Shown piece by piece: positions 53,091 through 62,222 of a stretch of DNA of 64,000 nt (position 1 is the stretch's first letter; each line of letters opens with the position of its first letter). The notes below the pieces were generated by a model, which worked only from the letters and a program-made list of their open reading frames with translations, ran no database searches and was not told where the DNA came from. Origin of the DNA: Suilimivivens sp009774465 (GTDB lineage Bacteria; Bacillota; Clostridia; Lachnospirales; Lachnospiraceae); NCBI GenBank assembly GCA_947382645.1, contig CANDAE010000003.1, positions 124,001 through 188,000 on the forward strand, in the 5' to 3' direction. Position numbers and translations under genes: made by a program.

Positions 53091-55304
53091 ATGCGAAGAA
53101 TGAAAAAACCTGGCACCAAGATGAATCAGGAAGAAATGTTAAAATATTATCGACAGTTTGATCCGATTGAGAAAAAATATGGAAAATATTTTGGATTACA
53201 TAGAAAAGATGAATATGATGCACTTTATGATGCCTGCTTTCAATACGAGAGAAACAGGCAGTTTTCCGATTTGACAAAGAAGGAATTTGGGGATATTTAT
53301 GCGAATTTGAAACTGGTATATGAAAATGAAAAACTAACGGAAGAGATTATAGAAATTTATGATTTAGTATATGAAAAGGTCATTAACCAGTATCTTAATG
53401 TTGATGGAATGGAAAGACTTTTTAGCGAAAATTATATCAATTTTGAATGGGAAATGCATTTGGGAATAGATTATGCAGGTCATTCTATGAACTTTTATCG
53501 TGATCATTTTATTCATCAGGTACGTGATGCCTATAGTATGGATGTATTATTGGAACAGGGATATGCTGAAAAAATTATGGACGTTTTAGGGGATGAAGGA
53601 AGCAGTAAAATTTCCAGATATGTTTGCAAATATATTAACCAGCAGTTAGAACTTAAAGATGAAGTGTTTTTGACGGAACAATTTTGGAAAAAACAAAAAG
53701 AGACAGGAACAAAGATCAGAAGAGAGTTTTACTTGAAAAATATTGTTTATATGTCCAGCTACATGAGTGCACTTTTTCATGATATCGGGTATCCGGAGGT
53801 TGCCAATATGCAGTCTGGAAGAAATATTCTTGCCTATATTGCAAATGTGTATAATTTTGGCTCAGGACACATTGATTTTGATAGAATTATTACTGTTTTG
53901 CAGAATTCTTTGTTATTCAGGGTAGTGTCTCCCAAAGAAATCAGAGAGAGAATAGAAAGGGAAAAAATTGATCATGGTGCGGTATCTGCGTTAATGTTTT
54001 TATTGCATTTCTATGAAAATGGCGCTATTTATGGGCTGGAACCATATAAAAAATGTGCAATTGAGATTGCAGGGCTTGCAATTTATAACCACACCAATTC
54101 TTATGCATATATATTAGAGGGTGAGGATGCTGAAAAGGCTCTGTATCAAAGAAGTGTATTTGTTTTAAATCCTATTTCTTATTTACTTCGTATATGTGAT
54201 GACTTACAGGAATGGGACAGAATATATTTTGAGATTTCATCTAATGCCAATATAATTTTTTGTAATAAGTGTCATACCCCTCTTGTCAGAAGAAGTTGGA
54301 AAGAAGAAAATGATGTTTATTACTTGTGTAACTGTAATAAAAAGAAAGATCAAAAAAATAGTATGGAATTATCAGGAATTTTTGGCACAGTATTCCGTAG
54401 GGAGAGTTTTCCTTACAGAAGGCTATATAATGTTACAGTTTGTACAGAAGTTAGATTTAAGAAGATAAAAAACAAGTGTGTTTTTGAACTGGATTATGAT
54501 TTAGAAAGACTTCTTTATGTGGCATATATTAATCCTTCTTATGCAAAGTACAGAATCAAAGAACTGAATCAGTTAAAAAAGATGTTTGTAAGGCAAGACC
54601 TCCAGGAAATGACATATATTAAGTATTTTATGTCTGCAAATATTTTGTGGATTAAAGCATATATTGTTAGAAAATATTTGGAGAAGCGTCCTGCTGGAAT
54701 CAGGCTGGGATATTACGTGAATCCAGTTATCAATATAGCAAAGAATAATACAATAATGATGGGGGATCTTCATAAATGTATCAATGATCAAGCCAAAACA
54801 ATATATAAAAAGATCAGGAGCTATCTTAAAATAGATTTATCAAGTGAATTTTCTGTAGAAGTGCAAACTTATTTGGATAAAAATTTTGTGATATATATTT
54901 ATTTGTATCTGGTCATGAGACTAGGAATGGAAGTAAATGGAAATGATATGTTTCATAAAGATATTTGTAATTATATAGAAGAGTTGTGGAAGAATTTTAA
55001 AAGGGTGCCATATTTTACTACAACTACATTATTTTTGTTAAAAGATTGTTGCAAGCAGGCAGTTCGATTATATAAAGATGGTGACCTGCTTAGTTTTAAT
55101 TATTATCCTGATAAATACTTCGAGCAGTTTATTTCTGATAAAGGCATAGAAAACTATTATTTCAGATTTGCGCATTCAGATAACTATGAGCCTATTAATC
55201 AAAGAGATGGTTCTTGCGGGGATAAAAATGAATTAGATGCTTATACAGATTTATATTTATTTAGGAAAATACTGCGGGAAATAAATTTGGAGAAAAAATG
55301 TTAA
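53091..55304 (+). CDS. HD-domain protein (operon gene 3)
   Basis: This 737-aa protein begins one base after the ATPase stop, with ribosome site AGGAGA. An HD phosphohydrolase core lies at residues ~130-370: FYRDHFIHQVRD, then SALFH230D231IGYP (the HD pair), then DHGAVSALMFLLHF, AIYNHTN and ICDDLQEWDR as the closing Asp. A zinc-ribbon-like insert follows (CNKCHTPL...YLCNCNKKK, ~385-420), then a long helical C-terminal half without recognised family. HD domains hydrolyse phosphate esters such as nucleotides or cyclic dinucleotides, so a defence or signalling function is possible. Confidence 0.75.
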   Translation: MRRMKKPGTKMNQEEMLKYYRQFDPIEKKYGKYFGLHRKDEYDALYDACFQYERNRQFSDLTKKEFGDIYANLKLVYENEKLTEEIIEIYDLVYEKVINQYLNVDGMERLFSENYINFEWEMHLGIDYAGHSMNFYRDHFIHQVRDAYSMDVLLEQGYAEKIMDVLGDEGSSKISRYVCKYINQQLELKDEVFLTEQFWKKQKETGTKIRREFYLKNIVYMSSYMSALFHDIGYPEVANMQSGRNILAYIANVYNFGSGHIDFDRIITVLQNSLLFRVVSPKEIRERIEREKIDHGAVSALMFLLHFYENGAIYGLEPYKKCAIEIAGLAIYNHTNSYAYILEGEDAEKALYQRSVFVLNPISYLLRICDDLQEWDRIYFEISSNANIIFCNKCHTPLVRRSWKEENDVYYLCNCNKKKDQKNSMELSGIFGTVFRRESFPYRRLYNVTVCTEVRFKKIKNKCVFELDYDLERLLYVAYINPSYAKYRIKELNQLKKMFVRQDLQEMTYIKYFMSANILWIKAYIVRKYLEKRPAGIRLGYYVNPVINIAKNNTIMMGDLHKCINDQAKTIYKKIRSYLKIDLSSEFSVEVQTYLDKNFVIYIYLYLVMRLGMEVNGNDMFHKDICNYIEELWKNFKRVPYFTTTTLFLLKDCCKQAVRLYKDGDLLSFNYYPDKYFEQFISDKGIENYYFRFAHSDNYEPINQRDGSCGDKNELDAYTDLYLFRKILREINLEKKC

Positions 55305-55308
55305 AATT

Positions 55309-56154
55309 ATGGATATAAGGAAAACATATGTAATGCATCAGTCCAGAGAAGTTTTAGTAATAGGCATCATATCAGATATTGTTTGGCTATTAGCTGTCAT
55401 TGGAGTTATTTTTACATTAGATGAAAATACAGAAATTGCCCTGCTGATTTGTGGTGCTTTCTTTCTTTTGGGAATTGGCCTTACGATCTATGCCATCGCT
55501 TGGCGGTGTGTTGTAGAAGAAGAGTCCATGACATTTTATTGCCCCTTTTTGCCGGTAAAGGTTATTAAGTTTTATGAGCTTACAAGAGTAACCTATAGAG
55601 AAAATCGAACCGGAGGATATGGCACTGGCAGAAAAATGCTGACAGGATACAGGGGCAAGAAAAAAGTGTTCGAATTTTTGGATAATGTAGCCGGATTTGA
55701 ATTTTTGCATTACCAACTCTGTCAATTAGGAAAAATTGAAACTAATGAATTGAAAGAGGAATTTGTACTTAAAAATACAAAAAGAAATATTTTTTCTGCT
55801 GCTTTTGGAGCAGTACTTTTTGGAGGAATGCTTGTAGCCTTTTGCGTTACAAAGGAGGAAGGAAGCAAAGTATTTTACATCATTTTCTTTGCCTGTACTA
55901 CATTATTTTGTTTAGACGATCTGATAAAAGAATTGTTTTGGAGAGTGACGGTCAGTTATCAGACGATAGAGATCAGAAATTCGTATGGTTATAAAAAAAG
56001 CTATTTTATCAGGGATATTTCCAGAGTAAAAGAAGAAAGCAACCATATACTTCTGTTTGTGGGAGATAAAAAAATTGCAAAGATATCAAAAGATTGTGAG
56101 AATTTTATGCTCCTGCGGACAAGATTGGACTATGAAAAGAAGTCTTCATATTAA
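55309..56154 (+). CDS. Four-helix membrane protein (operon gene 4)
   Basis: This 281-aa protein has two pairs of membrane helices: residues ~17-36 (GIISDIVWLLAVIGVIFTL) with ~46-66, then ~162-180 with ~188-206. Each pair is followed by a beta-rich cytoplasmic segment (VVEEESMTFYCPFLPVKVIK and VSYQTIEIRNSYGYKKSYFI), a duplicated arrangement like membrane-tethered PH-like domains (DUF6560-type). It starts 4 bases after the HD gene stop with a poor ribosome site, so translation is probably coupled. It may be the membrane effector or anchor of the operon. A good terminator follows. Confidence 0.65.
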   Translation: MDIRKTYVMHQSREVLVIGIISDIVWLLAVIGVIFTLDENTEIALLICGAFFLLGIGLTIYAIAWRCVVEEESMTFYCPFLPVKVIKFYELTRVTYRENRTGGYGTGRKMLTGYRGKKKVFEFLDNVAGFEFLHYQLCQLGKIETNELKEEFVLKNTKRNIFSAAFGAVLFGGMLVAFCVTKEEGSKVFYIIFFACTTLFCLDDLIKELFWRVTVSYQTIEIRNSYGYKKSYFIRDISRVKEESNHILLFVGDKKIAKISKDCENFMLLRTRLDYEKKSSY

Positions 56155-56158
56155 AAAT

Positions 56159-56202
56159 TCAGCGCTCTTTTTTCGAACAAAAATAAGAAGCGCTGATTTT
56201 TT
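56159..56202 (+). terminator. Terminator of the four-gene operon
   Basis: TCAGCGCT and AGCGCTGA form an 8-bp perfect stem, extended by A/T pairs, and TTTTTT follows. Confidence 0.75.
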
Positions 56203-56263
56203 AATAAGTTGTTTATGGAGCATGATGACACTTGATACATTACATTATCCACATTAACTGACT

Positions 56264-56506
56264 TCATGCATTTTTGTTTGTCATATAATTCATAAGCATC
56301 ATCACATCTTCGGGCTCGGAAGCCACCAGCTCCATTTCATTAATGAAAGTATCGTCATGAAAGAGCTTGGCGATTGCAAGATACTTGGTCAGCTCAGACT
56401 TTAAATTGAGACGGTCGCCCTGAGTGGAAACCAGTTCCACGGAACCTTTGCATTTTTTGATTATGTCCAGAAATTTTTCTACATCATCAATATGATAGAT
56501 TTTCAT
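56264..56506 (-). CDS. Small acidic protein of unknown function
   Basis: This 80-aa cytoplasmic protein starts MKIYHIDDVEKFLDIIKKCKG behind an AAGGAGGATT ribosome site. Its opening resembles the start of the DUF5721 protein at 61722-62222 (MKAYQIKDVKKFMSKLLGG), so it may be a short relative. No catalytic motif is visible. It is transcribed alone, leftward. Confidence 0.6.
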   Translation of the reverse strand: MKIYHIDDVEKFLDIIKKCKGSVELVSTQGDRLNLKSELTKYLAIAKLFHDDTFINEMELVASEPEDVMMLMNYMTNKNA

Positions 56507-56691
56507 AATGAATCCTCCTTACATGTTAACACTTTGTGCTTTACTTCGTGCCTATTTTATCAATGTGATTTCATGTATACAATATTCAATATGCATAAAT
56601 TTATTGAATATTATGGAGCAAAGTATAAAGGTTGAATAAAAATGCACAGAAAAAAATTCTGGGCGCCTGCGCTGCATCCACTAATTCAAAA

Positions 56692-57471
56692 TTAAGAACC
56701 GCAGGAAGTATAATGCCTTACCCCCAGTTTCCAGAAGAAAAGACAGGGAAAGATAAACAGACAGGCGGCGGCAGGCAGCAGGCAATAATAAGGCTTTCCC
56801 CGGTCCAGCAGGTAGAGCAGGGGATAATACTGGATAAGTGCATAGGGAATCACAAAGGTACAAAAGAGCAGCACTCTTTTTCCATAAATGCAGACCGGAT
56901 ATTTGCCGTATTCCCTTGCTCCGTCTGTAAAAATGTTAACAAACTCCAATCCTTCTATGGTAAAAAAGCACAGAGAGGCATAAAGAAGGAAAATCCCGCA
57001 AAACATAATGGTGCCTCCAATCAGCATGAAAAGTACGGTGAGCACTTTTCCAAAAGTCCAATTAATGCTGCTAACTGCAAACCCATAGGAAAACATTACC
57101 ACAGCCTGAAGGATGCGCCCAATCCGGCTGAATTCTATACGGCTTCCTAAAACCTGGAGAATTTCACTTCGGGGACGCACCAGAATCCTGTCAAAATCCC
57201 CCTGTCTGACTATAAAATCAAAGTTGTCAAATCCTCTTGCAACGGATTCTGCCAGTGAAAATTCCATAAGGGTAATTCCAAAGCATAAAAGCACTTCATT
57301 GTAGGTAAAGCCGCTTACATTATGGAAACGTTGAAACATAAAGTACATTCCTAAAAACACGTTAAAAGATACCAGAAACTGTCCAATGCAGGAAAGAAAA
57401 AATGAAGTTTTATATTCCATAATACTCTTTAACTGCATCACAAAAAATTTTCCATATAACCGCATTTGCAC
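56692..57471 (-). CDS. ABC-2 type exporter permease, second subunit
   Basis: This 259-aa protein has six predicted membrane helices (FFLSCIGQFLVSFNVFLGMYF, EVLLCFGITLMEFSLAESV, and GTIMFCGIFLLYASLCFF among them) and the amphipathic stretch FDFIVRQGDFDRILVRPRSE, characteristic of the ABC2_membrane_6/DUF990 permeases. Ribosome site AAAGGAGAAG. It is third in a leftward operon after an ATPase and another permease; substrate unknown. Confidence 0.85.
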   Translation of the reverse strand: MQMRLYGKFFVMQLKSIMEYKTSFFLSCIGQFLVSFNVFLGMYFMFQRFHNVSGFTYNEVLLCFGITLMEFSLAESVARGFDNFDFIVRQGDFDRILVRPRSEILQVLGSRIEFSRIGRILQAVVMFSYGFAVSSINWTFGKVLTVLFMLIGGTIMFCGIFLLYASLCFFTIEGLEFVNIFTDGAREYGKYPVCIYGKRVLLFCTFVIPYALIQYYPLLYLLDRGKPYYCLLPAAACLFIFPCLFFWKLGVRHYTSCGS

Positions 57472-57525
57472 TTCTCCTTTCTATTTAAACTTCACCTTTA
57501 AACTCCACCTGAAAAATTTACAGAT

Positions 57526-58329
57526 TCAGCCTCCCTGTACAGTGATTTTTTTCATTGCAAGGGCATCAATGATCCGCCCCAGGCCAAACAGTGCAAAAAG
57601 CCAGAAAAGCTGAAGAATGACCGCCTGCCACGCGGCAGCCCCATATAGGTCGCCGCTGTAAATGCGTAAGGGGACGTTCTGCATGGAAGCAAAAGGCAGC
57701 AGTTCTAAAATTCTGCGGACCTGATCGGGAAAAAAGGGCAGGGGGATGGTTGCGCCTGAGAGAAATTCCACCACGGATACAGCTACCATACGGATGCCCT
57801 GAGGCGATAAGGTGAAAAAAGAGATCATATAAACCAGCATACAGAAAGCAACTGTCACTCCCGTGCCCATAAACAGGGTAAATAAAAAAAGAAAAAAGGC
57901 AGCAGGACTTTCAGGAAGCATTAATCCATAGGGAGCGGGGATAAAAGCAGCCGCCAGTAAAATGGGAAGGCACCGAAGCACTGCTTTGGAAAAGCGGTTG
58001 GCAAGGCTTCTGGCAAACCACATATGATAGACATTGATGGGGCGGCACAGCTCATAGGCAATGTTTCCATTTATAATAGAGTCAAATATTTCATTTTCCA
58101 TCATCCACGCCATAAACAGGGCGAGAAAAGCCTGCTGCATCCACACATAGGTGCAGGTGGCCTGAAAAGTCATTGGAAAGGCGGATGCGTCTGTCTGATA
58201 AAAGGCGCGGAACATAAGAATTTCCATAATCGCCCAGGCAAATTGTGTAATGATACCGGCGAAGGCGGCAGTGCGGTATTGAAGTCCCATACTGAAGCGC
58301 AGCCGGAAAAAAGCAAGATATTTTTTCAT
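57526..58329 (-). CDS. ABC-2 type exporter permease, first subunit
   Basis: Start was set at the ATG of MKKYLAFFRLRFSMGLQYR because GGATGGAG lies 6 bases upstream; longer frames begin inside the ATPase gene spacer. This 267-aa protein has six membrane helices and the conserved segment NEIFDSIINGNIAYELCRPINVY before helix 3. It pairs with the following permease as a heterodimer powered by the ATPase encoded just upstream. Confidence 0.85.
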   Translation of the reverse strand: MKKYLAFFRLRFSMGLQYRTAAFAGIITQFAWAIMEILMFRAFYQTDASAFPMTFQATCTYVWMQQAFLALFMAWMMENEIFDSIINGNIAYELCRPINVYHMWFARSLANRFSKAVLRCLPILLAAAFIPAPYGLMLPESPAAFFLFLFTLFMGTGVTVAFCMLVYMISFFTLSPQGIRMVAVSVVEFLSGATIPLPFFPDQVRRILELLPFASMQNVPLRIYSGDLYGAAAWQAVILQLFWLFALFGLGRIIDALAMKKITVQGG

Positions 58330-58351
58330 GTTTGTCTCCATCCTTTGGCCT

Positions 58352-59140
58352 TTAAATATCATGGCTGCGGTAGAAAGCAGCCAGCGCTTCCTCGGTACTT
58401 TCATACCCGTTTTTTATGTCATGAATGCTTCCGTCCAAAAGGATTCTTCCTTTTCCAATTAGAATGATGCGGCTGGTAAGCGCTTCGATATCTTGCATAT
58501 CATGAGTAGTCAGAATAACAGTTGTATGCTTTTCCTGATTGATTTTCAGAATAAAATCCCTGACAGCCAGCTTGGATACAGCGTCCAGCCCAATGGTTGG
58601 CTCGTCCAGAAAAAGAATGGCAGGATCATGGAGCAGGGAAGCTGCAAGCTCGCAGCGCATCCTTTGCCCTAAAGAAAGCTGACGGACAGGTGTTTTTAAC
58701 AGCTCTGAAAGGTTCAGCATATCGCAGAGCTGCTCTAAATTCTGTTTGTAGATGAGGGTACTTATCCGATAGATTTCTTTTAACAGTTCAAAGGAATCCA
58801 GAACAGGAACATCCCACCATAGCTGGGAGCGCTGGCCGAAAACTACGCCGATGTTTTTCACATGTTCAATTCGGTTTTTCCAGGGAATAAGTCCATTTAC
58901 CCGACAGGTGCCCGCTTCCGGGGTGAGTATGCCGCTTAAGATTTTAATAGTAGAGCTTTTTCCGGCGCCATTAGGTCCTATGTAGCCCACCATTTCACCA
59001 TCTGAAATCGTGAAAGAAACGTCATTTAAAGCATGAATATATTCATGTTCTTTGTGGAATAAAGCTTTGAAAGCCGAAGAAAATCCGGCATCACGTTTAG
59101 AGACCTTGTAGGTCTTTGATATGTGTTGTGCAGTGATCAT
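58352..59140 (-). CDS. ABC exporter ATPase
   Basis: This 262-aa protein has Walker A GPNGAGKSS, Q-loop (FGQRSQLWWDVP), signature LSLGQRMRCELAASL, Walker B ILFLDEPTIGLD and H-switch (VILTTHDMQDIEAL). The F-G-Q-R-S-Q-L-W-W-D Q-loop is typical of ATPases that pair with DUF990-type permeases. It is first in the leftward three-gene exporter operon. The upstream gap contains small dyads but no riboswitch I can defend. Confidence 0.92.
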   Translation of the reverse strand: MITAQHISKTYKVSKRDAGFSSAFKALFHKEHEYIHALNDVSFTISDGEMVGYIGPNGAGKSSTIKILSGILTPEAGTCRVNGLIPWKNRIEHVKNIGVVFGQRSQLWWDVPVLDSFELLKEIYRISTLIYKQNLEQLCDMLNLSELLKTPVRQLSLGQRMRCELAASLLHDPAILFLDEPTIGLDAVSKLAVRDFILKINQEKHTTVILTTHDMQDIEALTSRIILIGKGRILLDGSIHDIKNGYESTEEALAAFYRSHDI

Positions 59141-59308
59141 GACTGCTTCCTCCTGGTAGTATTATAGTTGTTATAACTTGCCAAGCCGGTCTGCTGACTC
59201 TGGGAATTTGCCAGAGAATTACCGCAGGTAAGTATGTAATTATTGCATTTTCCATTCCTGTCTCTTTGTGCGAAAGGAATTAAAGAATATCACATTCAAA
59301 AAGTAAAG

Positions 59309-60196
59309 TCAAGAATCGTAACTGTAATATTTTTCAAATATTTTTTCACTGTCAAATTCCGGAGCAGAATCTATAGCCAGTTTATAAATCAACCGAACCG
59401 TATCTATTTCTTCTTCCAGGTCTTCTGCAATTTCCTCCGGACTTTTGCCTTTTTCTATTTTTTTGCATATCAGTTTTATAAGCTTTAGAGTTTCTCCCGC
59501 AGTCTTGCCATCTTCTCTGGCATATGCTATTTCTTCCCATCTCTGCATAAATTTTACTCCTATCTTTTCCGAAAGCTTAATTCTTTTTACCTGTTTATGA
59601 ATCAACTTTATTTTGCTGCTTTTCGTATCGGATGCCGCTTTGTCGGTGGTTTCTGTAATATACTTCATAAAGTCCAGAAATTCCTGTGAAAAATCTTTTC
59701 TGTTTCCGCCGCTGGTATTGATAAAAATTCTGACTGCTCCGTCATTTATCTTTAGATCCGGGCATTCCCGGCAGATACCTTCAAAGGTATACCGATACAA
59801 TCCTTTTCCAAAGAGATCAAAGGGAGCGATCAGTATAAAGCAGCTGTCATTCAGCAGATTAAAATCTGTACTTCCCGGTTCTAAAAGCGACACATCCAGT
59901 TGGGACTGATAATAGCGGCTCCTCTTTATTAGATTGCCCGTATTTTTCTTCTGCATTTCTGTATAATACAGTTTTTTCTCTTTATCCATGCTGACTACGT
60001 CAAGCCTGATCTGGCGCAGTTGTGGCGATACTCTCAGCTCCTTTTCTGTCTGTGGCTTTGTAAGAAGCGTGGTTTCATTTTCAAGCAAAATACTGATGAC
60101 TGCCTGATATGCTTCCCGGTCTTCCATTGTCTCGTCAAACAGGAACTTATCCACCAGATTTAAGTCCTTTAATTTCGTGGTTACATTATTTTTCAT
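59309..60196 (-). CDS. Rpn-family PD-(D/E)XK nuclease
   Basis: This 295-aa protein belongs to the second Rpn subgroup (PDDEXK_nuc/PF12784 style). The N-terminus reads LKDLNLVDKFLFDETMED, the core is IRLDVVSMDKEKKLYYTEMQ with D...E-x-Q, then RSRYYQSQLD. The C-terminal third is a Lys/Glu-rich helical tail (EIAEDLEEEIDTVRLIYKLA). It differs from the copy at 14.8 kb. Ribosome site AAAGGAGG. Monocistronic. Confidence 0.85.
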   Translation of the reverse strand: MKNNVTTKLKDLNLVDKFLFDETMEDREAYQAVISILLENETTLLTKPQTEKELRVSPQLRQIRLDVVSMDKEKKLYYTEMQKKNTGNLIKRSRYYQSQLDVSLLEPGSTDFNLLNDSCFILIAPFDLFGKGLYRYTFEGICRECPDLKINDGAVRIFINTSGGNRKDFSQEFLDFMKYITETTDKAASDTKSSKIKLIHKQVKRIKLSEKIGVKFMQRWEEIAYAREDGKTAGETLKLIKLICKKIEKGKSPEEIAEDLEEEIDTVRLIYKLAIDSAPEFDSEKIFEKYYSYDS

Positions 60197-60661
60197 AGGG
60201 TTTCCTCCTTTTGGCAGGAAACACAGGCAGCATGTACAGATTTGCTGATAGCTTTAAAAAAGCTGTTTTCTGAAAACATAGTTCCTTCTGTCACATTTCC
60301 TGTTTCCTGCATATTTAAATGATTGGATTATAAAGCAGGATTTCAGGAATTTAAGAACAGACGATTCTGTCAGATACAGCTTTGCTGCAAAATAAGCTAT
60401 TGCTTAAAGAAATCTTTTGCTTTGGTTTTATTATAATGGCTGTTTAATCATATTGCAATCTTTATTATTCTGTTTTATGGAAATTTTGATATCAATTCCA
60501 TAGGGCGGACGCCCGACATAAATGGCTTGAATGAACTGACACCAATTTTTCAGTAATTCATTACATTTCAGGTAAAAAAACTAAGTACATTCAGTCAAAT
60601 GCCGATATAAATAATAAGACACGGAATAAAGGAATATTCTGATTTGGAGGTAGATGGATCT
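60197..60661 (+). other. Non-coding gap with one inverted repeat
   Basis: About 465 bases without a recognisable gene. GCAGGAAACA (60214-60223) and TGTTTCCTGC (60301-60310) are inverted copies enclosing smaller dyads (AGCTTT/AAAGCT), just upstream of the leftward Rpn gene. The right part contains the ribosome site of the coiled-coil gene (GGAGG, 60645-60649) but no clear promoter. Confidence 0.5.
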
Positions 60662-61633
60662 ATGAGAGTAAACAATAATACTATTTTTATGGGTGATAAC
60701 ACCTTAAATGACAGGCATAATGGCGGAGCACAGGAGAAAACAAACAGAAACAGCGTTTTTGCAGGAGACTTCAATAAAAAGTTTGATCCTGTTACAAAGA
60801 AAAGGCAGGATGCCAGAAAGCAGGCAATGAAGATCGTAAGCGACGCATGGGCTGGCGATCAGAAAATAGACGAGGGTATCGAAAAAAGCAGAAACAAGGT
60901 CAAAGAATTCCAAAATAAAAAGTATGAAGCGGAAAGAGGAATCAAAGAGATTGATGATGCCAGAGCAGCGCTTAAGGATAGCTATGGAATTACAGATGAA
61001 TCCCAGGAGCAGCAGGATCTTTTGCTTCTTGAAAGAAAGATAGCTGCTGAGAGAAGGGGAGATGTCCAGTCTGCATTTACGCCCGAGGAGCAGGAACGTC
61101 TTGCACAGATTGAGGCAGAAGGACTTACGGAGTATCAGGAACGGTCTTTGGATATGAAGAAGGAAAAGGAGCGGCTCACAGAGGATTGGCAGAATGCAAA
61201 AGATGCAATTTATGGAGAACTGGTTTCTATCGCGGCCACCCAGGTCAACAGGCTGAAATCCCATACGATGATTGATGCCCAGAATGAGGCGGAGGATATT
61301 ATGGAAGCCGCCAGCAGGGAAGTTATGGGTATGCTGGTTGATGAAGCCAAAGACCATATTGATGAAGAGCTGGAAGAGAAGAAAGAAGCAGCGGAAGAAA
61401 AGGCCGAGAAGGAAAAAGAAGAGGAAGAAAAGATCGAAAACGCAAAAGAAGAAAAAGCATCCAAAAAAGAATTTGCGGAGGATGTTGCCGAACATGCAGG
61501 GGATGTGACCAAAGCCCTGACACAGATGGACAGTACAATGGATGAGGTTCAGCAGGAAATTAAGAAATTAATGGAGGAAATGAAGCTGCTTGACGAGGAC
61601 TTGAAAGGAGCGGCAGTGGATGCTTCCATGTAA
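60662..61633 (+). CDS. Coiled-coil protein of unknown function
   Basis: Start ATG 60662, 12 bases after GGAGG, gives 323 aa; a TTG at 60644 would extend it by 6. The first ~45 residues are polar and Asn-rich (NNNTIFMGDNTLNDRHNGG, FAGDFNKKFDP). Residues ~75-115 and ~145-180 are heptad-like coiled coils, and a long Glu/Lys helix (ELEEKKEAAEEKAEKEKEEE) fills ~235-275. No signal peptide, membrane segment or catalytic motif. It may be a structural or chaperone-like protein. No neighbour explains it. Confidence 0.65.
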   Translation: MRVNNNTIFMGDNTLNDRHNGGAQEKTNRNSVFAGDFNKKFDPVTKKRQDARKQAMKIVSDAWAGDQKIDEGIEKSRNKVKEFQNKKYEAERGIKEIDDARAALKDSYGITDESQEQQDLLLLERKIAAERRGDVQSAFTPEEQERLAQIEAEGLTEYQERSLDMKKEKERLTEDWQNAKDAIYGELVSIAATQVNRLKSHTMIDAQNEAEDIMEAASREVMGMLVDEAKDHIDEELEEKKEAAEEKAEKEKEEEEKIENAKEEKASKKEFAEDVAEHAGDVTKALTQMDSTMDEVQQEIKKLMEEMKLLDEDLKGAAVDASM

Positions 61634-61640
61634 TGAAATA

Positions 61641-61702
61641 TCCCCTCGCGACATTCGTCGACTGTTCGTGCAGGCACGACGCTTGACTCATTGCTCGCGG
61701 GA
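61641..61702 (+). repeat. Palindromic intergenic element
   Basis: CCCCTCGCGA at the left and TCGCGGGAA at the right can pair with a small bulge, and TTCGTGC/GCACGA occurs inside. It lies 8 bases after the coiled-coil gene and before the end of the leftward DUF5721 gene. It could act as a terminator or be a short dispersed repeat. Confidence 0.4.
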
Positions 61703-61721
61703 ATTAAAAATGTCAGAGGCG

Positions 61722-62222
61722 TCAGGTTTCATAAGGCATTTCAAGAGCGTCCAGAAAATGAGTTATATGATTGTCCCAGAGTTTATCCGGGGTTTTATCA
61801 GGAAGAAATGTATGAAAAGCGGTGGCAGTAATGCAGGTAAGCATACTGCCATCGTATTTTATGTTCAGCACAAAGGCTTTGACATCATGTAAAGAGATAT
61901 CGGCCTCATTTTCAGATAATATTTTTTCAATCAGTTCCGGCTTATAATGCAGAACAAATTTAAAATTAACAGGGGTGCGTTTTCCCTTAATCAGATCAAA
62001 GCAAAGAGGACGCATGTCTTTCCACTGGGAAAACTCATAAGGAGGAAGCCCGCCTTCATCATTTACATCTCCTGTGAAAAACTCCCTGACCATATGACCG
62101 TCAATGATAAAAGTATTGCAGGTTGTTACTGCAGCCTCGGCCAGCAGAAAGCAGTCGAAGGCGTCGCCCCCAAGAAGTTTACTCATAAATTTTTTTACAT
62201 CTTTGATCTGGTAAGCCTTCAT
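61722..62222 (-). CDS. DUF5721-type protein
   Basis: This 166-aa protein opens MKAYQIKDVKKFMSKLLGGD and contains FDCFLLAEAAVTTCNTFIIDG, WKDMRPLCFDLIKGKRTP and YDGSMLTCITATAFHTFLPD. The pattern is familiar from Lachnospiraceae DUF5721 proteins of unknown role. Cytoplasmic. It overlaps the end of trpS by 4 bases, so both are in one transcript. Confidence 0.75.
   Translation of the reverse strand: MKAYQIKDVKKFMSKLLGGDAFDCFLLAEAAVTTCNTFIIDGHMVREFFTGDVNDEGGLPPYEFSQWKDMRPLCFDLIKGKRTPVNFKFVLHYKPELIEKILSENEADISLHDVKAFVLNIKYDGSMLTCITATAFHTFLPDKTPDKLWDNHITHFLDALEMPYET

Noticed and set aside
59155..59240. Possible riboswitch upstream of the ABC exporter ATPase (minus strand has AGTCAGCAGACC followed by GGC, reminiscent of the 3' end of cobalamin riboswitches).
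   Set aside because: The other conserved parts of a cobalamin riboswitch (the GCCACTG region and the B12 box order) are not found in the short leader, and the transporter is not of a cobalamin type.
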